Below are positions 1-11,439 of a stretch of 64,000 bases of DNA, piece after piece (within the stretch, counting starts at the first letter, position 1; each line of letters starts with the position of its first letter). The stretch covers positions 2,790,001 to 2,854,000 of the forward strand of contig NZ_CP119107.1 in assembly GCF_029094525.1 (NCBI RefSeq), given 5' to 3'. The position numbers were made by a program, and so were the translations under genes. Source of the DNA: Pullulanibacillus sp. KACC 23026 (GTDB lineage: Bacteria; Bacillota; Bacilli; Bacillales; Sporolactobacillaceae). The notes below the pieces were generated by a model that was given only the letters and a program-made list of their open reading frames with translations, searched no databases and was not told where the DNA came from.

Positions 1-216
1 TTTAAAATTATTAAGCTATATTTAGTTCATAAGGTTTTTTTCTAATTAACCCATTTTTAAATTCGAATATTCAGTCAACTATTTCGATATAACAAGGCTA
101 TCAAATAAAGAAAGGGGCGTCGTTCGAGTATAGTTTGAGCAATATTATCCAATTATGTTGGTTTCTTTTAAAAGGAATAAAGACTGGTCTTCCACCAATC
201 CTATCTCTGTTGCCAT

Positions 217-3342
<3,126 letters not shown>

Positions 3343-3577
3343 CTACTTTATATAGTTAATTTGATCCTGATCCTTAGCATCGAGAAAAAATAAATACCTC
3401 CATTAATAAAAAAGTATTATATTTATGGATGTGATTCTATATTGTTTAAATATAATGTATCTTCCTTATAACGCGGACACAATAAATCCTTTTTAACAAC
3501 CTTATTGACTGTTCTTTGTGGAATTCATTAATTGGTACCTCTTTAATCTTATTTAAAGAATCAAGTACCTGAAAAAG

Positions 3578-4000
3578 TTAAATAACCCCTTTTTTTAGCA
3601 AAATGTTTCCATACAGAGCGGTTTCTCCAGTTTGAATAACAGCGTATGTTGCTTTTGTTCTTTCATAGAAGGCAAATCGTTCAATATATTCGATTTTAAA
3701 TGGCTCACCACTTTTCTTTAAAATGTTTTGATACTCATTCCAAATGTCTGGCTTTGCATGATCGCCCGGTACTACTTGCATGAGTCCCACTTGCGTTTTA
3801 GAATAACAATCTAACGGGAATAATTTCATAATGGATTCAAGAAGTCCCGGAATTCTTAGACCATCAGCGCGAATAACTCTAGAATTTAAAGAAGATCCGG
3901 GAAAATTAGCATCTGCTAAAACGACTTCATCACCATGGCCCATCTCCATAAGGACTTTTATCATCTCTGGAGATAAATTTTTAGGGATACTTTTAAGCAA
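3578..4000 (-). CDS. fucU: L-fucose/L-galactose mutarotase (FucU/RbsD family)
   Basis: FucU-type proteins interconvert the anomers of L-fucose, and related enzymes those of D-ribose. The sequence carries MGHGDEVVLADANFP, VIRADGL, RFAFYERT and the ending YGNILLKKG, which match E. coli FucU as I recall it better than RbsD. The longest frame begins at 4018. A TTG at 4000 lies seven bases after GGGGG and gives a product starting MLKSIPKNLSPEM with 140 residues, the usual FucU length, so I chose it. It lies between LacZ and the divergent LacI gene, next to a LacI-type palindrome. L-fucose is 6-deoxy-L-galactose, so a role in the neighbouring L-galactose route is reasonable. Confidence 0.88.
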   Translation of the reverse strand: MLKSIPKNLSPEMIKVLMEMGHGDEVVLADANFPGSSLNSRVIRADGLRIPGLLESIMKLFPLDCYSKTQVGLMQVVPGDHAKPDIWNEYQNILKKSGEPFKIEYIERFAFYERTKATYAVIQTGETALYGNILLKKGVI

Positions 4001-4041
4001 TTCCATTCCCCCTTTCACCCTAAGACGTTAAGTTATTTTTA

Positions 4042-4057
4042 TGATATCGATAACATT
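4042..4057. promoter_or_regulatory. LacI-type operator, fucU/lacZ side
   Basis: TGATATCGATAACATT is one of three near-identical palindromes (consensus GTTATCGATAACA) that flank the genes of this locus. It sits 42 bases upstream of the chosen fucU start. Confidence 0.7.
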
Positions 4058-4155
4058 AATGTATCTGAAAACACACCCCTCGTCAATCGTTGAAGACAGA
4101 AAATTATGTATGTTAGTCATTTTATTAGTAGCTACTTAACAACTTTGATTGTTTT

Positions 4156-4171
4156 TGTTACCGATAACATT
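4156..4171. promoter_or_regulatory. LacI-type operator, regulator side
   Basis: TGTTACCGATAACATT is the second copy of the palindrome, 76 bases upstream of the LacI start. It implies autoregulation of the divergent promoter region. Confidence 0.7.
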
Positions 4172-4246
4172 AAATTCTTGCCAAAGTAATATCGTTAAAC
4201 TAGAATAATAGTGGTAAAACTTAAGGGTGTCATAAGGAGTTGGACG

Positions 4247-5260
4247 ATGGTTACAATTTATGATATAGCCAAAAAGGCAAACGTGTCTGCCATGACCGTT
4301 TCAAGGGTCATTAATAAATCTGGAAAAATTAGTAAAGAAACTAGAAAAAAAGTTGAATCAGTCATTAAAGAACTAAATTATATCCCTAATAACTCAGCTA
4401 GAAACTTAATCACTAAGAAAACAAAAATCCTATCCCTAATGATTACAGATATCTCTAACCCTTTTTTCACAAGTGTTGCAAGGGGGGCAGAAGATAAAGC
4501 CATGCAAATGGGTTACCAGTTACTATTGTGCAATAGTGACGAGAACTTTGAGAAAGAATCTAAATATATGGATATGTTAATATCTACTGGTACAGATGGG
4601 GTCTTGATTGCTCCAGCAAACGAATCTTCAAAGAAAAATATACAAAAATTGACTAAACATGCGATTCCATTTGTATTACTGGACCGAAACATCCAAGGTT
4701 TGGAATGTGATCAGGTTCTAAGTGATAATTCAGCAACAACTAGGACTTTAATTGAGCATTTAATTGATCAAGGACATAAAAGGATCGCCATCGTTAACGG
4801 ACCTTTAGATGTCTCAACTGCACGTGAAAGACATCAAGCTTATATAGATACATTAAGGATTCACGGCTTAACCATTGACGAGAATCTCATTAAAGAAAGC
4901 CAATTCCGTGAAAGTAATGTGTCAGATACCATTCAACAGCTGCTTAATTTATCACCGGATCGGCGGCCTACTGCCATATTTGCAACGAATAACTTTATTG
5001 GTTTTAATACACTTAAATTTCTTTTCAAATTAGGTGTTAAAGTTCCAGAGGAGGTTGCAGTTGTCTCTTATGATGTCATTCCCAATTATTCCGAAAATGA
5101 ATCGATCTTAACAGTTGCCGAACAGCCTGCCTATAACTTTGGATATATGGGGACACAATTATTAATCGAACGAATAGAGGGAACAGCACCCGAAAAGCCA
5201 CGAAAAATTATACTGCCAGCTGAAATACATTTCAGAGCTTCTTCGCTTTTTACCAAATAA
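4247..5260 (+). CDS. LacI-family transcriptional regulator
   Basis: It has an N-terminal helix-turn-helix (VTIYDIAKKANVSAMTVSRV) with the LacI hinge (NNSARNLITKKT), followed by a periplasmic-binding-protein-like ligand domain containing LMITDISNPFF and QPAYNFGYMG. The longest frame begins at 4211, but AAGGAG precedes the ATG at 4247 with seven bases between and gives the canonical MVTIYDIA start and 337 residues. It is divergent from fucU-lacZ and convergent with the L-galactose operon. Three matching palindromes at 4042, 4156 and 8434 indicate that it controls both sides. The inducer is not visible in the sequence; L-galactose or a pathway intermediate is my inference. Confidence 0.93.
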   Translation: MVTIYDIAKKANVSAMTVSRVINKSGKISKETRKKVESVIKELNYIPNNSARNLITKKTKILSLMITDISNPFFTSVARGAEDKAMQMGYQLLLCNSDENFEKESKYMDMLISTGTDGVLIAPANESSKKNIQKLTKHAIPFVLLDRNIQGLECDQVLSDNSATTRTLIEHLIDQGHKRIAIVNGPLDVSTARERHQAYIDTLRIHGLTIDENLIKESQFRESNVSDTIQQLLNLSPDRRPTAIFATNNFIGFNTLKFLFKLGVKVPEEVAVVSYDVIPNYSENESILTVAEQPAYNFGYMGTQLLIERIEGTAPEKPRKIILPAEIHFRASSLFTK

Positions 5261-5305
5261 AAAGCCTTAAAACACTGCTTTAATAAAACACCTTTCTCAA
5301 TTAAA

Positions 5306-5343
5306 ATCTGATTACCTTCAGATTGAATGGAAGGTTTTTTTTA
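5306..5343 (+). terminator. Intrinsic terminator after the LacI gene
   Basis: The stem ACCTT/AAGGT, overlapped by AATCTG/CAGATT, is followed by a run of eight T. It lies between the convergent LacI and aldo/keto reductase genes. Confidence 0.6.
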
Positions 5344-5372
5344 TGAATTTATCTAAACTTTAAAGGTCAGTT

Positions 5373-6320
5373 TTAATTACTTCTATATATATCTGAATAT
5401 TCAAGTTTACCACTTGGCCAGGTTTTGTTATGAATTGGTTTTAAAATATCGAGAACCATTTCTAATAGTTCCTCATCAATGGTTTCATCTGCCCATTTTA
5501 CATTTTTTGTGATATTTTCAACGCTTGCCGAACTTACCAAGGTGGTTGGTATATTTGTATTTTGCACAGAATATTGAATTGCCAGCTTCGATAAATCGGC
5601 CCCTATTTCCTCACAAAACGCCGCTGCTTTTTTACATTGATCTCGAATCTCTTGATCGGCAGGATGCCATTCGGCAATTGGTCTTGAGCTTAAAAGCCCC
5701 ATTGATAACGGAGAAGCGTTAATGATTCCTATATTTTGGCTTTCAAGTAAAGGAAGGCGTGATAAAAGAGAATTATCGTTTAGAGAATAATGACAATAAG
5801 ACAGGATGACATCCAATTCGGCTTTTTCCAAGATTTTATCAAAGATCATCAATGGAAGACCTGAGACGCCAATGAAACGTGTTTTTCCTTGTTTTTTAAG
5901 TTCTTGTAAAGCAGGAATTCCGTCCTCCATTATTTGATCAAATGATCCAAATTCAATGTCATGAAGAAGAAGGATATCGACATAATCCGTCTGTAAACGT
6001 GAAAGACTCTCTTCTATGCTAGACAAAATTCGTTTTTTTGAGAAGTCGAATTCCTTCTCACCGTAACGGCCAGCTTTTGTAGATAAATAGAAGGTGTCTC
6101 TTGGAATGTCTTTGATCGCTTTTCCTAGAACTGTTTCAGCTTTGGTTAATCCATAGTAAGGCGATACATCAATAAGGTTAATCCCTTGATCTATTGCTGT
6201 GTGAACGGTTTTAATACCTTCACTCTCATCGATCTCCCGAAAAACAGATCCAAGTGAAGAAGCGCCAAAACTAAGAGACGATACATTTAATCCCGTTTTT
6301 CCCAGCTTTCGATAATCCAT
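5373..6320 (-). CDS. L-galactose 1-dehydrogenase (aldo/keto reductase family)
   Basis: The 315-residue aldo/keto reductase has the catalytic tetrad Asp51, Tyr55 or 56, Lys82 and His120. Its motifs (SFGASSLGSVF, CHYSLNDNSLL, DIEFGSFDQI, EWHPA) match those of plant L-galactose dehydrogenase as I recall them, much more closely than generic aldo/keto reductases. That enzyme oxidises L-galactose to L-galactonolactone with NAD+; bacterial relatives also oxidise L-fucose. It is the last gene of a three-gene operon after a lactonase and a zinc dehydrogenase, which supports L-galactose. An alternative name is D-threo-aldose/L-fucose dehydrogenase. Confidence 0.85.
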   Translation of the reverse strand: MDYRKLGKTGLNVSSLSFGASSLGSVFREIDESEGIKTVHTAIDQGINLIDVSPYYGLTKAETVLGKAIKDIPRDTFYLSTKAGRYGEKEFDFSKKRILSSIEESLSRLQTDYVDILLLHDIEFGSFDQIMEDGIPALQELKKQGKTRFIGVSGLPLMIFDKILEKAELDVILSYCHYSLNDNSLLSRLPLLESQNIGIINASPLSMGLLSSRPIAEWHPADQEIRDQCKKAAAFCEEIGADLSKLAIQYSVQNTNIPTTLVSSASVENITKNVKWADETIDEELLEMVLDILKPIHNKTWPSGKLEYSDIYRSN

Positions 6321-6354
6321 TTAAAAGGCCTCCCTTTAATTAAACGTTCTTTTT

Positions 6355-7191
6355 TTATAACTTATCTAGTTGATAAAACTCTATTGCGTTAGCTCCAAAA
6401 ATTCGTTCTATCTCAACAGAAGTTATATTTCTTGGAAGTGTATCCTTCAGCAATTGATAAACTTGGTTATAACTGGCAGACAGTAAACAAACCGGCCAAT
6501 CACTTCCATACATGACACGATTTGTTCCAAATTCCTCTATGATGTGATGAACATAAGGGATAAACTCTTCTATTCGCCAGTTATTGTGATTAGCTTCTGT
6601 CACCATCCCTGATAATTTACAGTAGATATTTGGATGTTTTGCAATTTCGGAAATCTGTCGTTTCCATGGTTCAAGCTCACCTTTTGCAATGTTTGGTTTT
6701 GCTATATGATCAATGACTCCTCGGATAGACACTTGATTTAGTAATTTTAAAAGAACAGGAAGTTGACTGGCTTTTACTAGCAAATCGATAGGAAGATCTA
6801 ATTCCTCTAAATAGGCAAACGCTTCCAAATAATGCGGTTCTAAAATTCTACTTTCATCTGGCATATCTTGTATCATAATACGGATCCCGATGAATTTCGG
6901 ATGTTCTCTAAACTTATTAAGCTGTTCCTTATAGGTTGGATCCTCTAAATCAACCCATCCTACGACGCCAGCGATTGAAGTAGAATGTGTACTCAAATCC
7001 AAAATGAATTCAGTTTCTTCAATTGTTGGAGCTGCTTGAACAACAATGGTTTTATCTATATTATTTTCTTCCAGGTGCTTCTTTAAATCGTTTACCATAA
7101 AATCTCGATATAGGACAGGGATATCTGGGGTAATCCAGCCATAATCAGCTCTGTTAATCTTCCAATAATGCTGGTGAGCATCAATTCGCAT
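6355..7191 (-). CDS. Sugar lactonase, amidohydrolase superfamily (COG3618 type)
   Basis: The 278-residue metal-type amidohydrolase has the N-terminal motif MRIDAHQHYW, a mid-protein RGVIDHIAKP and YGSDWPVC near residue 230. Members of this group open L-fucono-, L-galactono- or L-rhamnonolactones. Its gene lies 34 bases before the aldo/keto reductase, so it would hydrolyse the lactone that enzyme makes, giving L-galactonate (or L-fuconate). Start and length fit the family. It is cytoplasmic, with no signal peptide. The substrate is inferred from context; the enzyme class is clear. Confidence 0.85.
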   Translation of the reverse strand: MRIDAHQHYWKINRADYGWITPDIPVLYRDFMVNDLKKHLEENNIDKTIVVQAAPTIEETEFILDLSTHSTSIAGVVGWVDLEDPTYKEQLNKFREHPKFIGIRIMIQDMPDESRILEPHYLEAFAYLEELDLPIDLLVKASQLPVLLKLLNQVSIRGVIDHIAKPNIAKGELEPWKRQISEIAKHPNIYCKLSGMVTEANHNNWRIEEFIPYVHHIIEEFGTNRVMYGSDWPVCLLSASYNQVYQLLKDTLPRNITSVEIERIFGANAIEFYQLDKL

Positions 7192-7241
7192 TGGAAAACT
7201 CCTTTCCTCTATTTCGATAATTCTAGCAGATAAGGCTCATA

Positions 7242-8255
7242 TCACATTTGAACGATGGCCTTCACCACACCTGTCTCGGGCTTCATCCACTCATCAAAAT
7301 GTTCAATCATTTCCTCAAAACTTGAACGATGGGTGATGTATGAACCCACATCAACTTTGCCTCTCTTAATCGAATTGATGACATGAACAAAGTCTTCTTT
7401 AGTCGCATTCCGGCTTCCCATTAAGGTAAGTTCTTTGGCATGAAAATCGGGATCAAAAAACATAATATTAGATCGGACTAATCCAACATAAATTAACTTT
7501 CCTCCATTTGCCGGATACTGAAAAGCTCCTTCCATGCTTTTTCGATTTCCTGTCGCGTCAAACACAATGGTTGGCAGATCCCCTCCCGTTATTTCTTGGA
7601 TCGAATCAATAGGCGACTCTAAAGCATTTACGATAAAATCTACATTTGCCCAACGTTGACAAAAACCTAATCGCTCTTGATTTATATCCATTGCAATAAC
7701 CTTTGCCCCCTCTTGTTGGGCAAAAGCCATCACACCCAATCCAATAGGGCCTGCACCTATAACAAGGGCATATTCACCTTTTTGAATGCCTGCTCTTCTC
7801 ACGGCATGAGCGCCGATACTTAAGGGTTCGACTACGGTTGATTCATCGAGCGACAACCCATCAGTTTTGATGAGGTTCTCATGAGGGACAGAAATCTTTT
7901 CGGTCATTCCTCCATCAATATGTACACCTAATACCTTCATTTGCGCACAGCAATTGGTTTTGCCTCGCCGACATGCCACGCATTCACCGCATGCTAAATA
8001 AGGAATTACCGTAACCTGATCTCCTTCTTTTAATCCTGCGTCGTTTTCACCTACCCATTCAATTACACCGGCCAATTCATGCCCTAAAACTCTTGGATAG
8101 ACAAAAAAAGGCTGATTGCCTTTATAAGCGTGATAATCAGTACCGCAAATACCAATTTGTTTTATGGCAACGATCGCTTCTCCTTGTTTTTGGGTTGGAT
8201 GCTCCGCTATGACCGGTTTAAACTCGTTTGGTTGTTCACAAACGATGGTTTTCAA
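7242..8255 (-). CDS. Zinc alcohol dehydrogenase, probable L-galactonate 5-dehydrogenase
   Basis: This 337-residue medium-chain dehydrogenase has the catalytic zinc motif GICGTDYH and GHELAG, a structural-zinc cluster CGECVACRRGKTNCC, and an NAD-binding GAGPIGLG. It resembles E. coli LgoD/YjjN, which oxidises L-galactonate to D-tagaturonate, and other polyol dehydrogenases. It is the first gene of the operon with the lactonase and L-galactose dehydrogenase, with a LacI-type palindrome about 180 bases upstream. Threonine or sorbitol dehydrogenase activity cannot be excluded from sequence, but the neighbours favour L-galactonate. D-tagaturonate would then need UxaB-type reduction, which is not in this window. 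Confidence 0.8.
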   Translation of the reverse strand: MKTIVCEQPNEFKPVIAEHPTQKQGEAIVAIKQIGICGTDYHAYKGNQPFFVYPRVLGHELAGVIEWVGENDAGLKEGDQVTVIPYLACGECVACRRGKTNCCAQMKVLGVHIDGGMTEKISVPHENLIKTDGLSLDESTVVEPLSIGAHAVRRAGIQKGEYALVIGAGPIGLGVMAFAQQEGAKVIAMDINQERLGFCQRWANVDFIVNALESPIDSIQEITGGDLPTIVFDATGNRKSMEGAFQYPANGGKLIYVGLVRSNIMFFDPDFHAKELTLMGSRNATKEDFVHVINSIKRGKVDVGSYITHRSSFEEMIEHFDEWMKPETGVVKAIVQM

Positions 8256-8746
8256 TAATAATCTCCCCTTCTATATAAAGACTTATTTTCATTAGAGGTT
8301 CTGTTCAAGACCGTTGTTGATAATAGGAGGAAACAGGCCCGCTTTCCGTGAGAGTAGAGCCTCTTTCGTCTAATTCTAAAGCAATTAGAAAATCAACATT
8401 CAATATTAACAGAGTCTAATTAAAATAGGGTTAAGTTATCGATAACACTAATTTAACATCGCGTGTGACAACCGTCAACAAATTATTAATCATCCTCTCT
8501 CCTAGGGACCTTAAAAATTTTACGTTAAACAAAATCACAATTAAAAATCGTTTTTATACTTACTATTCATAATTGGTTAACAAACTAGATGGATTTTATA
8601 AAATTTAACAATAGCTATATTAATTGATCTTTCTCTATTTAAGTTCGGATTCAAAATTTTTGTTTGTTTATTAAATTGATAAACGCCCTCACTTGAAAAG
8701 GGACGGTTCTCCAGTGAAAGGAAAACCATCCCTTTGTTTTGAGGTT
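8256..8746. other. Intergenic region upstream of the L-galactose operon
   Basis: This gap holds the operator at 8434 and the first part of a hairpin repeat from 8697. The part nearest the operon is likely promoter and leader; I could not fix the -10 and -35 boxes. The rest is AT-rich and carries no gene I can support. Confidence 0.5.
8434..8449. promoter_or_regulatory. LacI-type operator of the L-galactose operon
   Basis: AGTTATCGATAACACT is the best palindrome of the three. It lies 180 bases upstream of the zinc dehydrogenase start and links that operon to the LacI gene 4 kb away. Confidence 0.72.
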
Positions 8747-8790
8747 TCATTCGGTTTTCGAATGAGACGCGAGAACCGTCCCCCTGTTTC
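8697..8790. repeat. REP-like repeat pair (GGGACGGTT / GAACCGTCCCC)
   Basis: A first hairpin, GGGACGGTT to AACCATCCC (8699-8732), is followed by an inverted copy, GAGACGCGAGAACCGTCCCC (8764-8783). The same GAACCGTCCCC core with GTTTC-like flanks recurs at 11313, 33243 and 44031. The second copy forms the 3' end of the TetR reading frame. Confidence 0.75.
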
Positions 8791-9373
8791 CTGAAAAGAT
8801 CGGCAGTAGGACTTCATCCACTAACTGGATAAGGTAGTCTTTTGTTACAGTGCCACCGCTTATGATGTTCACAGAACGTAATAGATCAAAGGGTAAACTC
8901 ATTTGCATCGAAGTGAATTCATGATTGATTTCTCCACGTTCTTTGGCAAACCCTTCTATCTTCTTCATTATTTCAATATTACTTTCACGTGCCCTAATTG
9001 ACCACTGTTTAAATTTTTCATTTTTCTTGCTTAACTCCAACAACATGGCACTTAGAACTTCTGGACTAGCGGCGTCAAAAAATTGTTGGTAAACTTCTAC
9101 AACACCTAGTAAGTCCAAACGCAGGCTGCCCTTTTCTTGCACTAAATCAATCATATTACCACCAAGAGCTTGTGTGAATTTATAACGAACCAATGCGTGC
9201 AATAGATCAACAGGTGTTTCATAGCGTCGATAGATGACTGTCCGACTGGTTTCAGCTAGTTTGGCTACATTTTGGAAGGTCATGCTCTCATAACCTGATT
9301 CATGAATAATTTTATCTGCCGCCTCTAATATCGCTACTTCTAATTCCTCACCGCGTTTTCGTTCATTTCCCAT
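8747..9373 (-). CDS. TetR-family repressor of the adjacent efflux gene
   Basis: This 208-residue protein has an N-terminal TetR helix-turn-helix (YESMTFQNVAKLAETSRTVIYRRY) and a C-terminal helical ligand domain. It is divergent from a multidrug transporter, and two matching palindromes lie between them, the classic arrangement for local control. The last residues (GNRGTVLASHSKTE) are encoded by a GAACCGTCCCC repeat read in reverse, so the natural C-terminus has probably been replaced. The helix-turn-helix and most of the ligand domain are intact, so it may still work. Confidence 0.9.
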   Translation of the reverse strand: MGNERKRGEELEVAILEAADKIIHESGYESMTFQNVAKLAETSRTVIYRRYETPVDLLHALVRYKFTQALGGNMIDLVQEKGSLRLDLLGVVEVYQQFFDAASPEVLSAMLLELSKKNEKFKQWSIRARESNIEIMKKIEGFAKERGEINHEFTSMQMSLPFDLLRSVNIISGGTVTKDYLIQLVDEVLLPIFSGNRGTVLASHSKTE

Positions 9374-9419
9374 GGTATACCTCCCGCTTAGTTACTACTC
9401 ATTATTTTACCATTAATTT

Positions 9420-9438
9420 AAGATACGCATTGTACTTT
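9420..9438. promoter_or_regulatory. TetR operator copy 1
   Basis: AAGATACGCATTGTACTTT is an imperfect copy of the 9469 palindrome with the same 8-3-8 layout. It is nearest the TetR start. Confidence 0.65.
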
Positions 9439-9468
9439 ATATAATTCAGGTGTATACTTCTTAATATC

Positions 9469-9487
9469 AAGATACAGATTGTATCTT
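9469..9487. promoter_or_regulatory. TetR operator copy 2
   Basis: AAGATACAGATTGTATCTT is a perfect inverted repeat with 8-base arms and a 3-base centre. It lies 21 bases before the transporter start, where binding would block its transcription. Confidence 0.75.
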
Positions 9488-9508
9488 AGAAGAAGAGGAG
9501 TGTAAGTT

Positions 9509-10924
9509 ATGACTAAGAATAAGAATGAGAAATTACCGAAAGAACTGATCAACATAGCGCTTGTGCTTGTACTTGGGGCAATTGCTCCCATGCTAGATAC
9601 AACGATGGTGAATATAGCGGTTAATAAATTTGGTACTGACTTTCATACGTCACTTGATGTCATTCAGTGGGTCATTACGGGTTATGTTTTAGCAACCGGA
9701 ATTGCCGTCCCGTTTTCTGGATGGCTCATCAATCGATTTGATGGAAAACACATTTATTTAGCGGCAGAATTCCTATTTTTAGTAAGTTCTATTCTTTCAG
9801 GGATTTCTTGGAACATCGATTCTCTTATTATTTTCCGTATTATACAAGGTTTTAGCGCAGGTCTTATCATTCCATTACTGACCACATTGTTAGTTCAAAC
9901 GGCCGGACAAGAAAATATGGGGAAATTGATGTCGATCGTTGGATTGCCGATTATTCTTGGTCCCATACTTGGACCTGTAATTGGTGGAGGAATTGTCGAA
10001 TACACTTCATGGCGCTGGATCTTTTTTATCAATATTCCAATCGGACTAATTGCCTTATTTTTTATATACAAAAAACTACCAAATTTTGCTGCATCTAATA
10101 AAGGTGCCAAGCTTGATTGGCTAGGTGTCATTTTGTTAGGGGGGCTATCCGCCAGTTATATATACGGGATTACCCAAGCCGCATCAGGTTCTGGATTCAC
10201 TAATTCTAAAACAATCGGATTCATTCTATTGGGTCTTCTTCTAACGATTGTTTATGTGATTTACGCTTTATTAAAATCCAAGAAAGTCATTCTTCCTTTG
10301 AGTTTGTTTAAGTATAAGAGTTTTACAGCTTCCATTGTCGCCTTATTCTTAGCGGGAATTGGGACGAATGGACCTATGCTGCTTTTGCCTCTATTCTTTC
10401 AAAATATTAGACACGATTCCGTCATTCTTGCAGGTCTCTCGCTCATCCCACAAGGTCTTGGTATGCTGGTTGCTCGACCAATGATTGGTAAACTAACAGA
10501 CAAAATAGGAGCAAAGCTCGTGGTGGTCGTCGCGATCGTTATTACTCTCATCGGGACTGTTCCTTTTCTATGGTTTTCACAGAGTGCTGACTATTGGCTA
10601 ATCGGAGCGGTCTTATTTATTCGCGGAATTGGCGTAGGAGGCATTACGATTCCAGTTATGACGGATTCATACACAGGTCTTTCTAGGAGTCAAATACCGC
10701 AAGCTAGTATTGCGACGCGCATTATACAAAATATAGGCGGTGCTTTTGGTTCAGCGCTATTGGCCACGGTTGTTGCCAATCAAATGATGAATGTGGCTCC
10801 AAACCTAACCCATTTAACATCCGCCTATCAAACTGCCTTTTTGGTTGCCAATATTTTAACAGTCGTTATGTTCATTCCCGCCCTATTCTTAACAAATAAA
10901 GCAAAAAGGAAGGCAAAGGGTTGA
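9509..10924 (+). CDS. MFS multidrug efflux transporter, DHA2 (EmrB/QacA) type
   Basis: This 471-residue hydrophobic membrane protein has about 14 predicted helices by eye. Helix 1 carries the DHA2 signature LDTTMVNIAV, followed by WVITGYVLA, RIIQGFSAG and the antiporter motif GLPIILGPILGPVIGG, which indicates proton-coupled drug export. GAGGAG precedes the ATG. It is divergent from a TetR gene with two operators between. The substrate cannot be read from sequence. The gene appears complete and is followed by a short GC-rich hairpin. Confidence 0.92.
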   Translation: MTKNKNEKLPKELINIALVLVLGAIAPMLDTTMVNIAVNKFGTDFHTSLDVIQWVITGYVLATGIAVPFSGWLINRFDGKHIYLAAEFLFLVSSILSGISWNIDSLIIFRIIQGFSAGLIIPLLTTLLVQTAGQENMGKLMSIVGLPIILGPILGPVIGGGIVEYTSWRWIFFINIPIGLIALFFIYKKLPNFAASNKGAKLDWLGVILLGGLSASYIYGITQAASGSGFTNSKTIGFILLGLLLTIVYVIYALLKSKKVILPLSLFKYKSFTASIVALFLAGIGTNGPMLLLPLFFQNIRHDSVILAGLSLIPQGLGMLVARPMIGKLTDKIGAKLVVVVAIVITLIGTVPFLWFSQSADYWLIGAVLFIRGIGVGGITIPVMTDSYTGLSRSQIPQASIATRIIQNIGGAFGSALLATVVANQMMNVAPNLTHLTSAYQTAFLVANILTVVMFIPALFLTNKAKRKAKG

Positions 10925-11439
10925 TGTAAGAACTATTATCTAATGGAATGAAACGGTTCAATGCGAGTCGTCTTATTTAGTATAAAAATTGATAATGGGG
11001 CGGATCTGATAGATTATGGACCGCCCTATAAAATTAAACACTCTGCTTGAGGCATGTGATGTATCGGCTAGCGTTTTGCTTTGCCCAGCTTGAAAACTCA
11101 CCAAACCAAAATAAGAGCCTTCAATATTGTTAGTTTGTTTCTGACAGTTTACTATCTATCAATTCAAGTTTCTCTTCACCATCTCCTCAATCACTTTCCT
11201 GCTTTGCCTATTTTTATTGTTCTGTACTCTGTAACTATGGTCCTTGGTCAATCTCGGCCTTATTCCCAGCAACATCAATCGTTATGCAAATAAAAAGAAA
11301 GTTATCCTATTTCTGAAACAGAAGAACCGTCCCCGCGTTTTGCGTAGGTTCATCGAATTATTTATAATGGCTAGACATATATTTTAGTTTAAAAAGAGCA
11401 ATCGTTTTACACTTTATCTGTAAGGAGGGATTGACAAGT
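10925..11439. other. Intergenic region with terminator-like hairpin and REP-like repeat
   Basis: GGGCGG (10998) pairs with CCGCCC (11021), which probably ends the efflux transcript. A 70-codon open frame at 11081-11293 has no recognisable content. A GAACCGTCCCC repeat lies at 11313-11343. The AAGGAGG site of the next gene is at 11423. Confidence 0.55.
11313..11343. repeat. REP-like repeat copy
   Basis: CTGAAACAGAAGAACCGTCC continuing into CCGCGTTTTG shares the GAACCGTCCCC core and GAAAC/GTTT flanks with the copies at 8764, 33243 and 44031. Confidence 0.7.

Noticed and set aside
3578-4000. Naming the mutarotase RbsD (D-ribose pyranase)
   Set aside because: Length, N-terminus and the YGNILLKKG ending fit FucU, and no ribose genes are nearby.
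11081-11293. 70-codon plus-strand frame
   Set aside because: There is no convincing ribosome-binding site, no recognisable family, and the composition is not coding-like. The minus strand also gave only broken fragments.
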